NCBI RefSeq assembly: GCF_004336635.1
Contig: NZ_SJXH01000035.1
Coordinates: 1 to 37,690, forward strand
DNA from: Acinetobacter sp. ANC 4862
Lineage (GTDB): Bacteria; Pseudomonadota; Gammaproteobacteria; Pseudomonadales; Moraxellaceae
Direction of reading: 5' to 3'
DNA: 37,690 bases
The position numbers were made by a program, and so were the translations under genes. Below are positions 1 through 8,724 of this stretch, piece after piece (position 1 is the first letter of the stretch; each line of letters starts with the position of its first letter). The notes below the pieces were generated by a model that ran no database searches, was not told where the DNA came from, and saw only the letters and a list, made by a program, of their open reading frames with translations.

Positions 1-210
1 AAGATCAATGGTCAGATCGTGATGCCGTCCAAAAGTAACGCGATTGATCAGCGTGATTATGACCAACATCTTTATAAGGCAAGACATCTGATCGAGAACT
101 TCTTCGCCAAGCTCAAGCAGTATCGAGGTATTGCTACGCGCTATGATAAATTGGCTCAAAACTTCCTGTCAGCGATCTACCTTGCCTCAATCATGATATG
201 GCTCAATTGA
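1..210 (+). CDS. IS5-family DDE transposase, C-terminal part
   Basis: The reading frame is open from base 1 (Lys-Ile-Asn-Gly-Gln-Ile) to the TGA at 208-210, so this is the tail of a gene that starts upstream of the window. The segment RHLIENFFAKLKQYRGIATR is the conserved C-terminal block of IS5/IS427-group transposases. The Glu in LIENFF is the likely third catalytic residue of the DDE triad, and the Arg-Tyr-Asp-Lys that follows is also typical. The protein would cut and join the ends of its own element. The internal GTG at 19 is not a credible start because the family block continues upstream of it. Whether the complete transposase is intact cannot be seen. Confidence 0.85.
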   Translation, partial: KINGQIVMPSKSNAIDQRDYDQHLYKARHLIENFFAKLKQYRGIATRYDKLAQNFLSAIYLASIMIWLN

Positions 211-219
211 TGACACGCC
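1..219 (+). mobile_element. Right end of an IS5-like insertion sequence (partial)
   Basis: The first 210 bases encode the end of a DDE transposase, and nitroreductase coding sequence starts directly afterwards. The element probably ends at about 219: read inward, its terminus is GGCGTGTCATCAATTGAGCC. CTAG follows at 220-223, which fits the CTAG/YTAR-type targets of some IS5-family elements. The left end and the other target copy are outside the window, so the exact boundary is inferred. Confidence 0.7.
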
Positions 220-683
220 CTAGCCAATATCAAGAAACATTTGCCTATTATCCTGAAACCTGGATTTCCCCTTTTATTGAGCGTCGCCGTGAAAATGGCT
301 GGGGTTTATACGGATTGTTAAATATCCAGAAAGGCGAAAAAGAAAAAATAGCGCGCCAACAACTGCGTAATTTCCAGTTATTTGATGCACCTGTTGCTCT
401 ATATTTCACCGTGAATAAGGTCATGGGCATTGGCGCCAAAATGGATATTTCCATGATGATTCAAAATGTCATGATCGCGGCTAAAGCGCGTAGTCTGGAT
501 ACCTGCCCTCAAGCAGCCTGGAATCATTTCCACCCGATCGTGCTGGATGTACTCAATGCTCCTGAAGATGAAGAACTGGTTTGTACAGTTGCGCTCGGTT
601 ATGCCGATCCGGACGATATCATAAATACCTTTATCACCCCCCGTATAGCTGTTGAAGAATTTACCGTGTTTTTAGATAAATAA
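198..683 (+). pseudogene. Nitroreductase-family protein, N-terminus lost to an IS insertion
   Basis: The 161-residue frame matches the C-terminal two thirds of FMN-dependent nitroreductases (usual length about 220 residues). It has the WGLYGLLNI stretch, the dimer and flavin region with AAKARSLDTCPQAAW, and the closing LVCTVALGYADPDD block. The N-terminal helix with the Arg-Ser-x-Arg FMN-phosphate motif is absent. Family-like sequence begins at about base 220, right at the IS end, and the ATG at 198 lies inside the transposase gene. The enzyme would reduce nitroaromatics or quinones with NAD(P)H, but without its FMN-binding front it is very probably inactive. Translation could still run from the ATG at 198, giving a short hybrid start. 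Confidence 0.8.
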
Positions 684-731
684 GTTGGACGAATAAACTG
701 GATCAATGAATTAATTCACTTCATCTCAAAC

Positions 732-761
732 AAAAAAAGACCTGCATTCAGGTCTTTTTTT
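732..761. terminator. Bidirectional intrinsic terminator between nitroreductase remnant and MFS gene
   Basis: AAAAAAAGACCTG and CAGGTCTTTTTTT form a stem with a short loop, with A- and T-runs on the two sides. It can end both the rightward nitroreductase transcript and the leftward transporter transcript. Confidence 0.85.
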
Positions 762-789
762 AATTCGATTTTTGCTTTTCTTTCCAATA

Positions 790-2007
790 TTAAGTGTTTG
801 ATCGCTCATGATGTATAGGCATGTTTAATTGCATGATGGCCAGAAAAGCCACGACTACAAACATAAGCATCACCAAGCCCATGTTTACGAGGGCATTCCA
901 AATCAGGAAATTCAAGATCACACCACCGAGTAAGCCACAAGCAAACTGCATGCTGCCCATAATCGCACTGGCTGTTCCTGCGCGCGAACCTTGTTCCGAC
1001 ATCGCCAAGGCCATGGCATTTGGCCCGGTAAAGCCAATACCGGACACCGCCAAAAACATGCCTGAGAGTACAATCCACAGCGGGATCTGTCCCATTAAAC
1101 CGGCAACCAATAAAATAGATGAGCCTATCAGCTGAAGCACAGTGCCTATTTTCAAACGGCTGAGTACTGAAAATTGATGCGCGAGTCGTTTATTTACAGT
1201 CGATAACAACACAATACCAAAAGCATTAATAGCAAAGGCATAAGCAAATTGTTGTTGGTCTAAACCATAGTCATCCATTAATACCGAAGCTGAGGAACTG
1301 ATATAGCAAAACAACACTCCGCCCGAAAAACAGCCGGCTAGCATCGGCCATCTAAAACTGCGGTCAGTAAAAATGGCAGCATATAAATTGCCTATCTGGT
1401 TGAGATTCAATTTTAAACGGCGTTCAGGGGTTAGACTTTCCTTAAAGAAGAAGTGTACGCACAGCAAGCAGATCACACCTATCAGCGTTAAAAACACAAA
1501 CACGGCATGCCACGAAAAGAACTTTAATACCATTGCCCCCAAACTTGGCGCAATAATCGGTGCAATCCCCATCACAATCATCATACTGGCAAAGGCCTGC
1601 GCCGAAGCTTGCATGTCTAAACGGTCACGGATGGTCGCCCGAGCAATGACGACCCCGACACAGCCGCCAACAGCCTGTAAAATACGTGCCGCAATTAAGC
1701 TCCATTCATTGGTCGCAAAAACGCATAGCATGCTTGCAACGATATAAAGCACCAAACCAAAATAAAGTGGCTTTTTACGGCCAATTCGATCGCTCAAAGG
1801 CCCATAAATCAACTGTCCCAATGCCAAACCTAAAAAATAGGCAGGTAAAGTATTGGCGACCATTTGTGTGCTTACCCCAAAGTCATTGGCCATTTGTGGC
1901 AATGCCGGCAAGTACATATCGATGGAAAGTGGACCCAATGAGGTCAGTAACGCCAACAGTATAATCCATGCCGTAGAATATTGTTGTGTAGGCTGTTGTT
2001 CAGACAT
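790..2007 (-). CDS. Bcr/CflA-family MFS drug exporter
   Basis: This 405-residue protein has about 12 hydrophobic segments, the usual size of drug:H+ antiporters of the major facilitator superfamily. Near the N-terminus, LGPLSIDMYLPALPQMA is the Bcr/CflA hallmark (first helix with Asp and Pro). Loop 2-3 carries GPLSDRIGRKKP, the MFS motif A. The LQAVGGCVGVVIARATIRD region corresponds to the drug-exporter motif B with its charged Arg in helix 4. It should sit in the inner membrane and export small hydrophobic compounds with proton entry; relatives act on bicyclomycin, sulfonamides or chloramphenicol, but the substrate here cannot be read from sequence. It stands alone, divergent from the yccS-like gene. 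Confidence 0.9.
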   Translation of the reverse strand: MSEQQPTQQYSTAWIILLALLTSLGPLSIDMYLPALPQMANDFGVSTQMVANTLPAYFLGLALGQLIYGPLSDRIGRKKPLYFGLVLYIVASMLCVFATNEWSLIAARILQAVGGCVGVVIARATIRDRLDMQASAQAFASMMIVMGIAPIIAPSLGAMVLKFFSWHAVFVFLTLIGVICLLCVHFFFKESLTPERRLKLNLNQIGNLYAAIFTDRSFRWPMLAGCFSGGVLFCYISSSASVLMDDYGLDQQQFAYAFAINAFGIVLLSTVNKRLAHQFSVLSRLKIGTVLQLIGSSILLVAGLMGQIPLWIVLSGMFLAVSGIGFTGPNAMALAMSEQGSRAGTASAIMGSMQFACGLLGGVILNFLIWNALVNMGLVMLMFVVVAFLAIMQLNMPIHHERSNT

Positions 2008-2143
2008 ATTGATATTTAATTTTTAAATGGCTACCTTGAAGACAAGCTTACACTGTACATAGTATTATTTCTCAGAATTGAGAGTGAAAAATCACATAAT
2101 TCAACTCCACAATGCACAGATCACCTTGCGGTAGGAATAAACT

Positions 2144-4318
2144 TTGAAATCTTGGCTGACGCGGCTTAAACAAGCGACGTATAACACCACCTTTATGTAT
2201 AACCTGCGCATGATTATTGCATTTGCAGGTACGGCTTTTGTTCCATATTTTATGGGATATCAAATTGCCACTATTCCGCTAACACTGGGTGTAGTCGCCG
2301 CAGGTTTAAGTGATATTGATGACCGTTTCTCGGTTCGGATCATGAACCTGATTTATACCTATATCGGTTTCTTTATTACTGCCAGCTCTGTTTATTTCTT
2401 GTTTCCTTACCCAGTTTTATTTGCCTTAGGCTTGATTGTCTCCTGTATTGGCTGGATTCTGCTGGGGTCACTAGGACGCCGTTATGCCACTATTTCCTAT
2501 GGCTGTCTGGTGATTTCCGTTTACTCGATGTTGGGTGTTGATTTATTCGACAACTGGTATACCCAAGCCTTGCTGTTGGTTGCGGGCGCTGCATGGTATG
2601 GCCTGATTTCAACGATCAGCTTTTTATTGTTCCCTGTTCGCCAAGTGCAAGATAAATTGTCGCAGTGTTATTCATCACTCGGCGATTTTCTGTTTGCTAA
2701 ATCAAACCTGTTTGATGTCGATATGACGCCGAGCAGCTATCAACAAAGTATGATTGAGCTGTCTTTGGAAAATGGAAAACTGGTCGGCATTTTCAATGAA
2801 ATGAAAACTGCACTTCTCACCCGTTTAAAGGGTGACCGTGGGCAAAAAGATACCCGTCGCAGCTTACAGTATTATTTTGTCGCGCAAGATATTCATGAAC
2901 GCGCCGATTCAGCGCACATCGACTATCAAAAACTGGTTAAAATTTTTGAACATAGTGATATTTTATTTCGCTTCCAACGGGTTTTATCTCTTCAGGCAAA
3001 AGCCTGTAAAGATCTAAGTTACAGCATTTTACACCGTGAAACCTATCAGCATAACCAGCGCTTTAAGCATGCTTTTGCCAATTTAAAACTCTCTTTAGAG
3101 AAATTACGCGCTGAACAACAATATGACCCCGTCTGGGTCAATGCCCTGTTTTCCCTGTATCAAAATTTAAAGTCGATTGATGCGCAACTACGCAATGTAG
3201 AAACAGAACGTCATATCAAGTTTGATAAAGCCAAACATATTGAAAACCAGCTTAAAGATGATGACTTAAAAGGCTGGAATGATGTGGTGATCCGCATCAA
3301 ACAGCATTTAACCCCGGAATCTGTACTGTTTAGACATGCAATTCGTGTTTCTATGGTCTTGCTGATTGGTTATATTTTTGTGCAAGTGACCAATATTGAA
3401 TATGGCTACTGGATTTTACTGACGGCTCTTTTTGTCAGCCAGCCGAATTTTAATGCCACCAAACGCCGTTTACGCCTGCGTATTGTCGGCACTTTAGTCG
3501 GTATTATTCTGGGTTATGCCGTTTTGTACTTTATCCCGTCGATTGAAGGACAATTATTATTACTGGTGTTCAGTGGTGTGCTGTTCTTTGAATTGCGCAG
3601 TAAACAATATGCGCAAGCCACCGCATTTATTACCATTCTTGCGCTGATTAACTTTAATCTGGATGGAATGGGCTTTGAAGCAGCATTACCTCGCATGATT
3701 GATACCTTAATTGGCTGTGCTTTGGCCTGGTTTGGGGTCAGTTTTATTTTCCCGGACTGGAAGTTCCGTCGCCTGTCGCGCACCATCAAGCGCTCTCTCA
3801 CGGCACAATGTGACTATTTGGCCGAAGTGATTGAACAATATAAACAAGGTCGTAATAACGGTTTGAAATATCGTGTGGTCCGTCGTGCCGCACATAATAA
3901 TGATGCTGAAGTTGCCTCCCTGATTTCAACCTTAGCCACTGAGCCTGATTTCGATCCGACCCAAAAAACTTTAGCTTTCGAATTCTTGTGTTTGAATCAC
4001 ACCCTGCTCAGCTATATTGCCGCACTTGGGGCACATCGTGAAAAAATCCAAGATCAAGAAGTGTTAAAGCTTTTAGACTTGGCTTTAGAGGATATTCAGG
4101 GTTCTTTATTAAAAGATGAAGTTTCCGATCTGACCGCACAAAATATGCTGAACACGATTCGTCAACGCTTAACCCACAATAATGAAGATGATCAGAAATC
4201 GCTGATTGTTTTACAGCAACTCTCTTTGATGTTAAGCATTCTGAATCAACTCAGTCGTTTAAAGCAAAGTTTGAGCCATGACCGTGATGAAAAAGCCACC
4301 GAATTAGGCTCATTATAA
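2144..4318 (+). CDS. yccS: YccS/YhfK-type FUSC family inner membrane protein
   Basis: The 724-residue protein has the two-part FUSC architecture: an N-terminal membrane cluster (about residues 20-165), a long soluble helical part (about 170-390), a second membrane cluster (about 395-540, including TNIEYGYWILLTALFVSQPN), and a soluble C-terminal helical region. E. coli YccS is about the same length (717). The family is related to aromatic-acid efflux (AaeB) and aluminium-activated malate channels; the substrate is unknown. The start is TTG, with a possible ribosome site (TAGGA) about 8 bases before it. No upstream in-frame ATG exists; the next ATG (Met19, before YNLRMIIAF) is a possible alternative. 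The call is sure at family level, less so for orthology. Confidence 0.85.
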   Translation: MKSWLTRLKQATYNTTFMYNLRMIIAFAGTAFVPYFMGYQIATIPLTLGVVAAGLSDIDDRFSVRIMNLIYTYIGFFITASSVYFLFPYPVLFALGLIVSCIGWILLGSLGRRYATISYGCLVISVYSMLGVDLFDNWYTQALLLVAGAAWYGLISTISFLLFPVRQVQDKLSQCYSSLGDFLFAKSNLFDVDMTPSSYQQSMIELSLENGKLVGIFNEMKTALLTRLKGDRGQKDTRRSLQYYFVAQDIHERADSAHIDYQKLVKIFEHSDILFRFQRVLSLQAKACKDLSYSILHRETYQHNQRFKHAFANLKLSLEKLRAEQQYDPVWVNALFSLYQNLKSIDAQLRNVETERHIKFDKAKHIENQLKDDDLKGWNDVVIRIKQHLTPESVLFRHAIRVSMVLLIGYIFVQVTNIEYGYWILLTALFVSQPNFNATKRRLRLRIVGTLVGIILGYAVLYFIPSIEGQLLLLVFSGVLFFELRSKQYAQATAFITILALINFNLDGMGFEAALPRMIDTLIGCALAWFGVSFIFPDWKFRRLSRTIKRSLTAQCDYLAEVIEQYKQGRNNGLKYRVVRRAAHNNDAEVASLISTLATEPDFDPTQKTLAFEFLCLNHTLLSYIAALGAHREKIQDQEVLKLLDLALEDIQGSLLKDEVSDLTAQNMLNTIRQRLTHNNEDDQKSLIVLQQLSLMLSILNQLSRLKQSLSHDRDEKATELGSL

Positions 4319-4402
4319 TTCGCATGATTTTGGAACAATATACTCACTGAATGGGTATAAATAATGCTAAACTTTTTACAGTTCTAAATTTGTTAATTCA
4401 CT

Positions 4403-4963
4403 ATGACCACGAAAAATTTATACGCTTATACCCTACAGCCTGTGAACTATGAAATTTCAGAGGCTGAACAACGTCAAGCTCAACTTGCAATTTGGCGTAG
4501 CACCAATAAAATCGGCACGAAAACATGGATAATTATGGCTGTCGTGGCTGCTCTATCTATTGTTGGTATTATCTTATTAAAGAACTATTCGACTATTTTT
4601 TGTTGGGTCGCATTGGTCTGCGTCGTGGCATACTTCTTAATCCGTAAATTCGGTTTGGAATGGTACGTTAAACGTAAAATGAATGAATTCCCGGTGCAGG
4701 AAATCAAAGGCATTCGTTTAGGCGTACAACCACATGGCATTATCATGCGTCAAAAAATGGGTGCGCAAGAAGGTGTGGGTGCAATCGGCTGGAAAGATAT
4801 TTATGAATGGTATAACACACCTGACTTTATGTTGATTAATTTCAAGGTTAAAGGTCAGCAAGGTGCTTATATTCTGCCAAAACGTATGGATTCAAAGAAT
4901 TTTTCATTCAACACCATTCGTAAGCATTTAACTGAAACAGTGGGCGAAGCTAAACAGGTTTAA
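4403..4963 (+). CDS. YcxB-like membrane protein
   Basis: The protein has 186 residues. The first ~45 are cytoplasmic. Two adjacent membrane helices follow (about 47-65 and 70-86), then a C-terminal soluble domain of mixed strands with GVGAIGWKDIYEWYNTPDFM and a lysine-rich end. This arrangement and the W-x-D-I-x-E pattern match the YcxB-like C-terminal domain, a PH-domain-like fold found after two helices. No catalytic residues are visible and the function is unknown. It is transcribed in the same direction as the yccS-like gene, 84 bases downstream, and has its own terminator, so it may be a single-gene unit or the end of a two-gene unit. Confidence 0.65.
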   Translation: MTTKNLYAYTLQPVNYEISEAEQRQAQLAIWRSTNKIGTKTWIIMAVVAALSIVGIILLKNYSTIFCWVALVCVVAYFLIRKFGLEWYVKRKMNEFPVQEIKGIRLGVQPHGIIMRQKMGAQEGVGAIGWKDIYEWYNTPDFMLINFKVKGQQGAYILPKRMDSKNFSFNTIRKHLTETVGEAKQV

Positions 4964-4991
4964 TCCCTGCTGTAATCAAAAATATTTGCAT

Positions 4992-5021
4992 AAAAACCTC
5001 CAAACTCTTGGGGGTTTTTTA
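4992..5021 (+). terminator. Intrinsic terminator after the YcxB-like gene
   Basis: AAAAACCTCC pairs with GGGGGTTTTTT (one T-G wobble) around an eight-base loop and ends in six T. It lies 29 bases past the stop codon. Confidence 0.85.
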
Positions 5022-5038
5022 ATAAAACAATCATAAAT

Positions 5039-5057
5039 GATAATGAGAATGAATATT
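5039..5057 (+). promoter_or_regulatory. Fur box
   Basis: GATAATGAGAATGAATATT matches the 19-base Fur consensus GATAATGATAATCATTATC at 15 positions. It lies about 80 bases before the PepSY-reductase ATG and upstream of a TATAAT. Fur with Fe2+ would repress this gene when iron is plentiful. Binding itself is inferred. Confidence 0.75.
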
Positions 5058-5093
5058 ACCTGCAAAATCCATATGATTTGCCAAAAATTCAGT

Positions 5094-5099
5094 TATAAT
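5094..5099 (+). promoter_or_regulatory. Likely -10 element (TATAAT) of the PepSY-reductase gene
   Basis: There is a perfect TATAAT 40 bases before the ATG. At 16-18 bases spacing no good TTGACA-like -35 is seen, so the promoter may be weak or depend on other contacts. The Fur box lies 36 bases upstream. Confidence 0.5.
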
Positions 5100-5138
5100 T
5101 TGCGCTAATACCATTCACCCCCACATCTTTTTTCAGCT

Positions 5139-7802
5139 ATGTTAAAAAAAATCTTTTTTCAGATCCATTGGTTCCTCGGGATTAGCGCTGGGTTAATCCT
5201 CTCGATTATGGGGGTTACCGGTGCCATTTATTCATATGAACAACCGATTCAAAAATGGCTGAATCCAGATAGTTATACCGTACAAGCTGAAAATCGTGAC
5301 AAGTTAACACCTGCAGAACTGTATCAGCACTTTAATAAAGCTGCTCCAGAGATGAAAATTAACAGCATCACTGTTGCCAAAGACCCTACTGCCTCTTCTA
5401 GTCTAAATATTATCAAAGAAGGTGCACGTAAGGGCTATAACATGATGATTAACCCCTACACTGCCGAAGTTTTGCCAGAAATCAAAGGGCGAGAGTTTTT
5501 TAAGTTTATCGAGCAGTTGCATCGCAATTTAACCATCGGACCAGTCGGCAAGCAGATCACCGGGGCTTGTACCCTGATGCTGATCTTTTTTGTGTTAAGT
5601 GGTTTATACCTGCGCTGGCCTAAAAAGCATTCTTTTAAACAATGGTTCATGCTTAAGCCACAACTGAAAGGTCGTAATTTCTTATGGGACTTACATGCGG
5701 TTGTGGGTACTTGGGTGGTTATTTTCTTCCTGATTATCGCGTGTACCGGCTTAACCTGGTCTTATGGCTGGTGGCGTAGCGGCCTGTATAATGTAATGGG
5801 CGTCGAACAACAAAAAGAATCAAAAGGTGAAGCTCCACAGCGTGTTGCTGGAGAAGGTCACGGTGAACGTGGCGGAAATGCCCCAAGCGGTGAAGGACGT
5901 GGTGGCGCTGAACAGGTACAATCAAGTAACAAAGATCGAGAAGGTTCTAAACAAGGTTCTCGTGGTGAAGGTGGTGACAAGCCGGGTCTAAGCGCTGAGC
6001 AAATCAATCTTGCCCTAAGCCAAACCTGGACTGGATTTAATGCACAAGTCGGTCGTGATTATTCAAGCCTGACCATTAATTTACCGAAAAAAGCCAATGG
6101 CGAAGTTGAACTGAGTTTTGTTGATGCTGTTCCACAACATGAACGTGCACGGAATAAAGCCACATTTGACTATAAAACTTCATCCATTAAAGACATGGAA
6201 ATTTATGAAGATAAAAAGTTAAATGAAAAAATTATGAGTAGTATGTTGCCGGTTCACCGCGGTAGCTTCTTTGGTCCAGTATACCAATTCCTGGCCATGT
6301 TAGCCGCTCTGTCTATGCCATTGTTCTTTGTCACAGGCTGGATGCTGTATCTTAAACGTCGTAAACAAAAGAAACTGACTCAAGCTGCGCGCAATGGCTT
6401 AACCGCTGTCAATATTGATCCAAATACCAAACCTTGGCTGATTGCTTATGCCACTCAAACCGGCACTTCTGAGCAACTGGCTTGGCGTACAGCAACCAGC
6501 TTGCAAGAGGCGCATCAACCTGTAACCGTGAAATCCGTACAACATTTAAATCCAGATGATTTAAAAAATGCTGAACAAGTCTTATTTGTGGCAAGTACTT
6601 ATGGTACCGGCGAAGCCCCGGATTTAGCTTCAAGTTTTGCCAAAAAAATACTTTCATCAAAAGTTGATTTAAGCCATCTGCACTATGCTGTCTTAGCTTT
6701 GGGTTCGAGTGAATATTCAGATACCTTCTGTAGTTTTGGTCATGAAATTGATGCCTGGTTAAAGCAAAATGGCGCGCAGCAATTATTTGCCACTATTGAG
6801 GTGGATAATGCCAATAATCAGCAGATTCAGGCATGGAACAGCGCTTTAGCCAAAGTGACTAAACTAGACTTACAAGCCATGAATATCGAAAAAACATTCG
6901 ATACCTGGACCCTCACAAAACGTGATCTACTCAATCCAAATAGCTTAGGTGCGCCTGCCTTTAATATCGAATTAAAACCAAGCCATGAAGTGATTTGGCA
7001 AGCCGGCGATATTGCAGAGATTCAACCGGGCAATAGTGCTGAACATATTGCAGTCTTTATGCAAAAGCATCAAATCCAGCCGCATACGCAAGTAGATTCA
7101 TTACAAATTAGCATTGAGCATGCTTTGTGTGGTAAAGATTTAACAGTTGAGGTTGAACCTTTTGCCAATATGGATCATTTACTGGAACAACTTCCTACGT
7201 TGCCTTCGCGTGAATATTCAATTGCCAGTATTCCATCGCAACAAGTGTTGCGCTTGGTGGTTCGTCAACAGTCAGCTGCACAAGGTCAATTGGGTCTGGG
7301 TTCAGGTTGGCTGACTCAACATGCAGCATTAAATAGCCAGATTGCACTGCGTATTCGCACCAATGAATCTTTCCATCTGATTCATGATAATCGCCCAATC
7401 ATTTGTATTGGTAACGGTACAGGTCTTGCCGGATTAATGAGCTTGCTACATGCGCGTACCCGTCAGAACTATACACAAAACTGGCTCATCTTTGGTGAAC
7501 GTCAACGTGAACATGACTTCTTCTATCAAAGCACGATTGAAGCTTGGCAAACTACAGGTATGCTACAGCACCTTGATTTAGCCTTCTCCCGTGATCAAGA
7601 AGAAAAAGTCTATGTGCACCATAAACTACGTGAACAAGCCCAAGAACTTAAAGTCTGGGTCGATCATGGCGCTGTGATTTATGTTTGCGGTAGCATCAAT
7701 GGTATGGCCAGTGATGTTGATCAAGCACTGATTGATATTCTAGGTGAGGCAACCATCGATCAGCTTCGTCAAGAAGGTCGTTACCGTCGTGACGTTTACT
7801 AA
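5139..7802 (+). CDS. PepSY membrane domain fused to flavodoxin and FAD/NADPH reductase; probable ferric(-siderophore) reductase
   Basis: This 887-residue fusion begins with a PepSY-associated membrane domain: helices at about 10-33, 140-160, 188-210 and 383-404, with His at 10, 128, 186 and 373 as possible heme ligands. From about 433 there is a flavodoxin domain with the FMN-phosphate loop TQTGTSEQ (439-446). The FAD-binding REYSIAS (691-697) and NADPH-binding GNGTGLAG (758-765) follow, and the protein ends in RRDVY like sulfite-reductase flavoprotein. Electrons should flow NADPH-FAD-FMN-heme across the inner membrane to a periplasmic acceptor. The upstream Fur box points to ferric iron or ferric-siderophore reduction. 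The acceptor is inferred. Residues 225-283 are a Gly/Glu/Arg-rich linker in the periplasmic loop. No clear ribosome site precedes the ATG. Confidence 0.88.
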   Translation: MLKKIFFQIHWFLGISAGLILSIMGVTGAIYSYEQPIQKWLNPDSYTVQAENRDKLTPAELYQHFNKAAPEMKINSITVAKDPTASSSLNIIKEGARKGYNMMINPYTAEVLPEIKGREFFKFIEQLHRNLTIGPVGKQITGACTLMLIFFVLSGLYLRWPKKHSFKQWFMLKPQLKGRNFLWDLHAVVGTWVVIFFLIIACTGLTWSYGWWRSGLYNVMGVEQQKESKGEAPQRVAGEGHGERGGNAPSGEGRGGAEQVQSSNKDREGSKQGSRGEGGDKPGLSAEQINLALSQTWTGFNAQVGRDYSSLTINLPKKANGEVELSFVDAVPQHERARNKATFDYKTSSIKDMEIYEDKKLNEKIMSSMLPVHRGSFFGPVYQFLAMLAALSMPLFFVTGWMLYLKRRKQKKLTQAARNGLTAVNIDPNTKPWLIAYATQTGTSEQLAWRTATSLQEAHQPVTVKSVQHLNPDDLKNAEQVLFVASTYGTGEAPDLASSFAKKILSSKVDLSHLHYAVLALGSSEYSDTFCSFGHEIDAWLKQNGAQQLFATIEVDNANNQQIQAWNSALAKVTKLDLQAMNIEKTFDTWTLTKRDLLNPNSLGAPAFNIELKPSHEVIWQAGDIAEIQPGNSAEHIAVFMQKHQIQPHTQVDSLQISIEHALCGKDLTVEVEPFANMDHLLEQLPTLPSREYSIASIPSQQVLRLVVRQQSAAQGQLGLGSGWLTQHAALNSQIALRIRTNESFHLIHDNRPIICIGNGTGLAGLMSLLHARTRQNYTQNWLIFGERQREHDFFYQSTIEAWQTTGMLQHLDLAFSRDQEEKVYVHHKLREQAQELKVWVDHGAVIYVCGSINGMASDVDQALIDILGEATIDQLRQEGRYRRDVY

Positions 7803-7815
7803 ATATTAAAGCCAA

Positions 7816-7847
7816 TAAAAAACCGAGCCTTAATGCTCGGTTTTTTT
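7816..7847 (+). terminator. Intrinsic terminator after the PepSY-reductase gene
   Basis: AAAAAACCGAGC and GCTCGGTTTTTTT form a long stem around CTTAAT. It lies 13 bases after the stop codon. Confidence 0.92.
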
Positions 7848-7904
7848 ATACTTAAAACATACAAATTGTTTAAACTAACAGCAACATTCACCCAGAGCCA
7901 TCTT

Positions 7905-8687
7905 ATGTCGGACCATCTAAAACGTAGCTTCAGTTTTATCCTAGGCAGTTTATTAGCACTCGATGGCTTATGGTTACTTTCACTCGATAAAATCCATTTA
8001 GGTATTATTCTTCCGGTGATTATCGGTATCGGCTTAATCCTGTATGCCCTATGTTTTAAGTGGATTCAAAGATTTATCCAAGCCAGCAAATTACGACTGA
8101 CTTTGTGGCGTTGTGCTTGGGCAGCATTCTTTCTATGGCTCAGCACATTGCTTATTTTTTTCGCTTATCTGCAATATACGATTCAGCAGAACACCACACC
8201 CCAACCGGCAGCCGCAATTATTGTACTGGGCAGTGGCATAGAAAATGGTCAGCCCTCTCCAACTTTAAAACAGCGTTTAGATGTCGGGGCAGCCTATGCC
8301 ACGCAATATCCGGAAGCTATCCTGATCATGACTGGAGGTTTAGGTTTTAAAGAGCAAATGACTGAAGCAGAGGTGATGTCAACCTATCTGCAAAAACAAC
8401 ATCAAATAGACCAATCACGGATTTTATTAGAAGATCAAAGCACCAGTACTGAAGAAAATCTACTCAATGTCCAATCCCTGCTCAAAGAACATCAGATTAG
8501 CCTGAACCAGCCTATTGTTATTGCCACCAGTGATTTTCATATTTTGCGCGCCAAAGCCATAGCCAAACATCAAGGCTACCCGCAGATCCTCACTATAAGC
8601 GCACCAACACCCTTGTATATTCGCTACAACTCTTGGTTGAGAGAATACTTTGCCTTTATTAGTGGATGGCTACTTAATGAATATTAA
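7905..8687 (+). CDS. YdcF/ElyC/SanA-family (DUF218) membrane protein
   Basis: The protein has 260 residues when started at the ATG at 7905. An upstream in-frame TTG at 7833 lies inside the terminator of the previous gene and is unlikely. Hydrophobic helices cover about residues 9-25, 30-48 and 62-85. A DUF218 domain follows, with its landmarks AAIIVLGSG, a central ILIMTGG, the STSTEEN block and VIATSDFHILRAK. ElyC and SanA relatives affect envelope integrity and peptidoglycan precursor use at low temperature; the chemistry of DUF218 is not established. The gene stands alone and converges on the DUF2750 gene; no clear terminator is seen between the two. Confidence 0.85.
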   Translation: MSDHLKRSFSFILGSLLALDGLWLLSLDKIHLGIILPVIIGIGLILYALCFKWIQRFIQASKLRLTLWRCAWAAFFLWLSTLLIFFAYLQYTIQQNTTPQPAAAIIVLGSGIENGQPSPTLKQRLDVGAAYATQYPEAILIMTGGLGFKEQMTEAEVMSTYLQKQHQIDQSRILLEDQSTSTEENLLNVQSLLKEHQISLNQPIVIATSDFHILRAKAIAKHQGYPQILTISAPTPLYIRYNSWLREYFAFISGWLLNEY

Positions 8688-8724
8688 ACCGGTAAACAAC
8701 CTTAAAAATAATGGATAAGAAGCA

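Noticed and set aside
821..1964. Plus-strand frames of about 90-125 codons opposite the MFS gene
   Set aside because: They lie wholly within a convincing transporter gene, show no family features and are explained by codon bias on the other strand.
2042..2075. TTACAC...TATTAT between the MFS and yccS-like genes as a promoter
   Set aside because: The spacing is only nine bases and no better pairing could be found, so no promoter was called.
7833..7904. Longer start for the YdcF-like gene
   Set aside because: It begins within the terminator hairpin of the previous gene; the ATG at 7905 opens directly into a normal membrane start.
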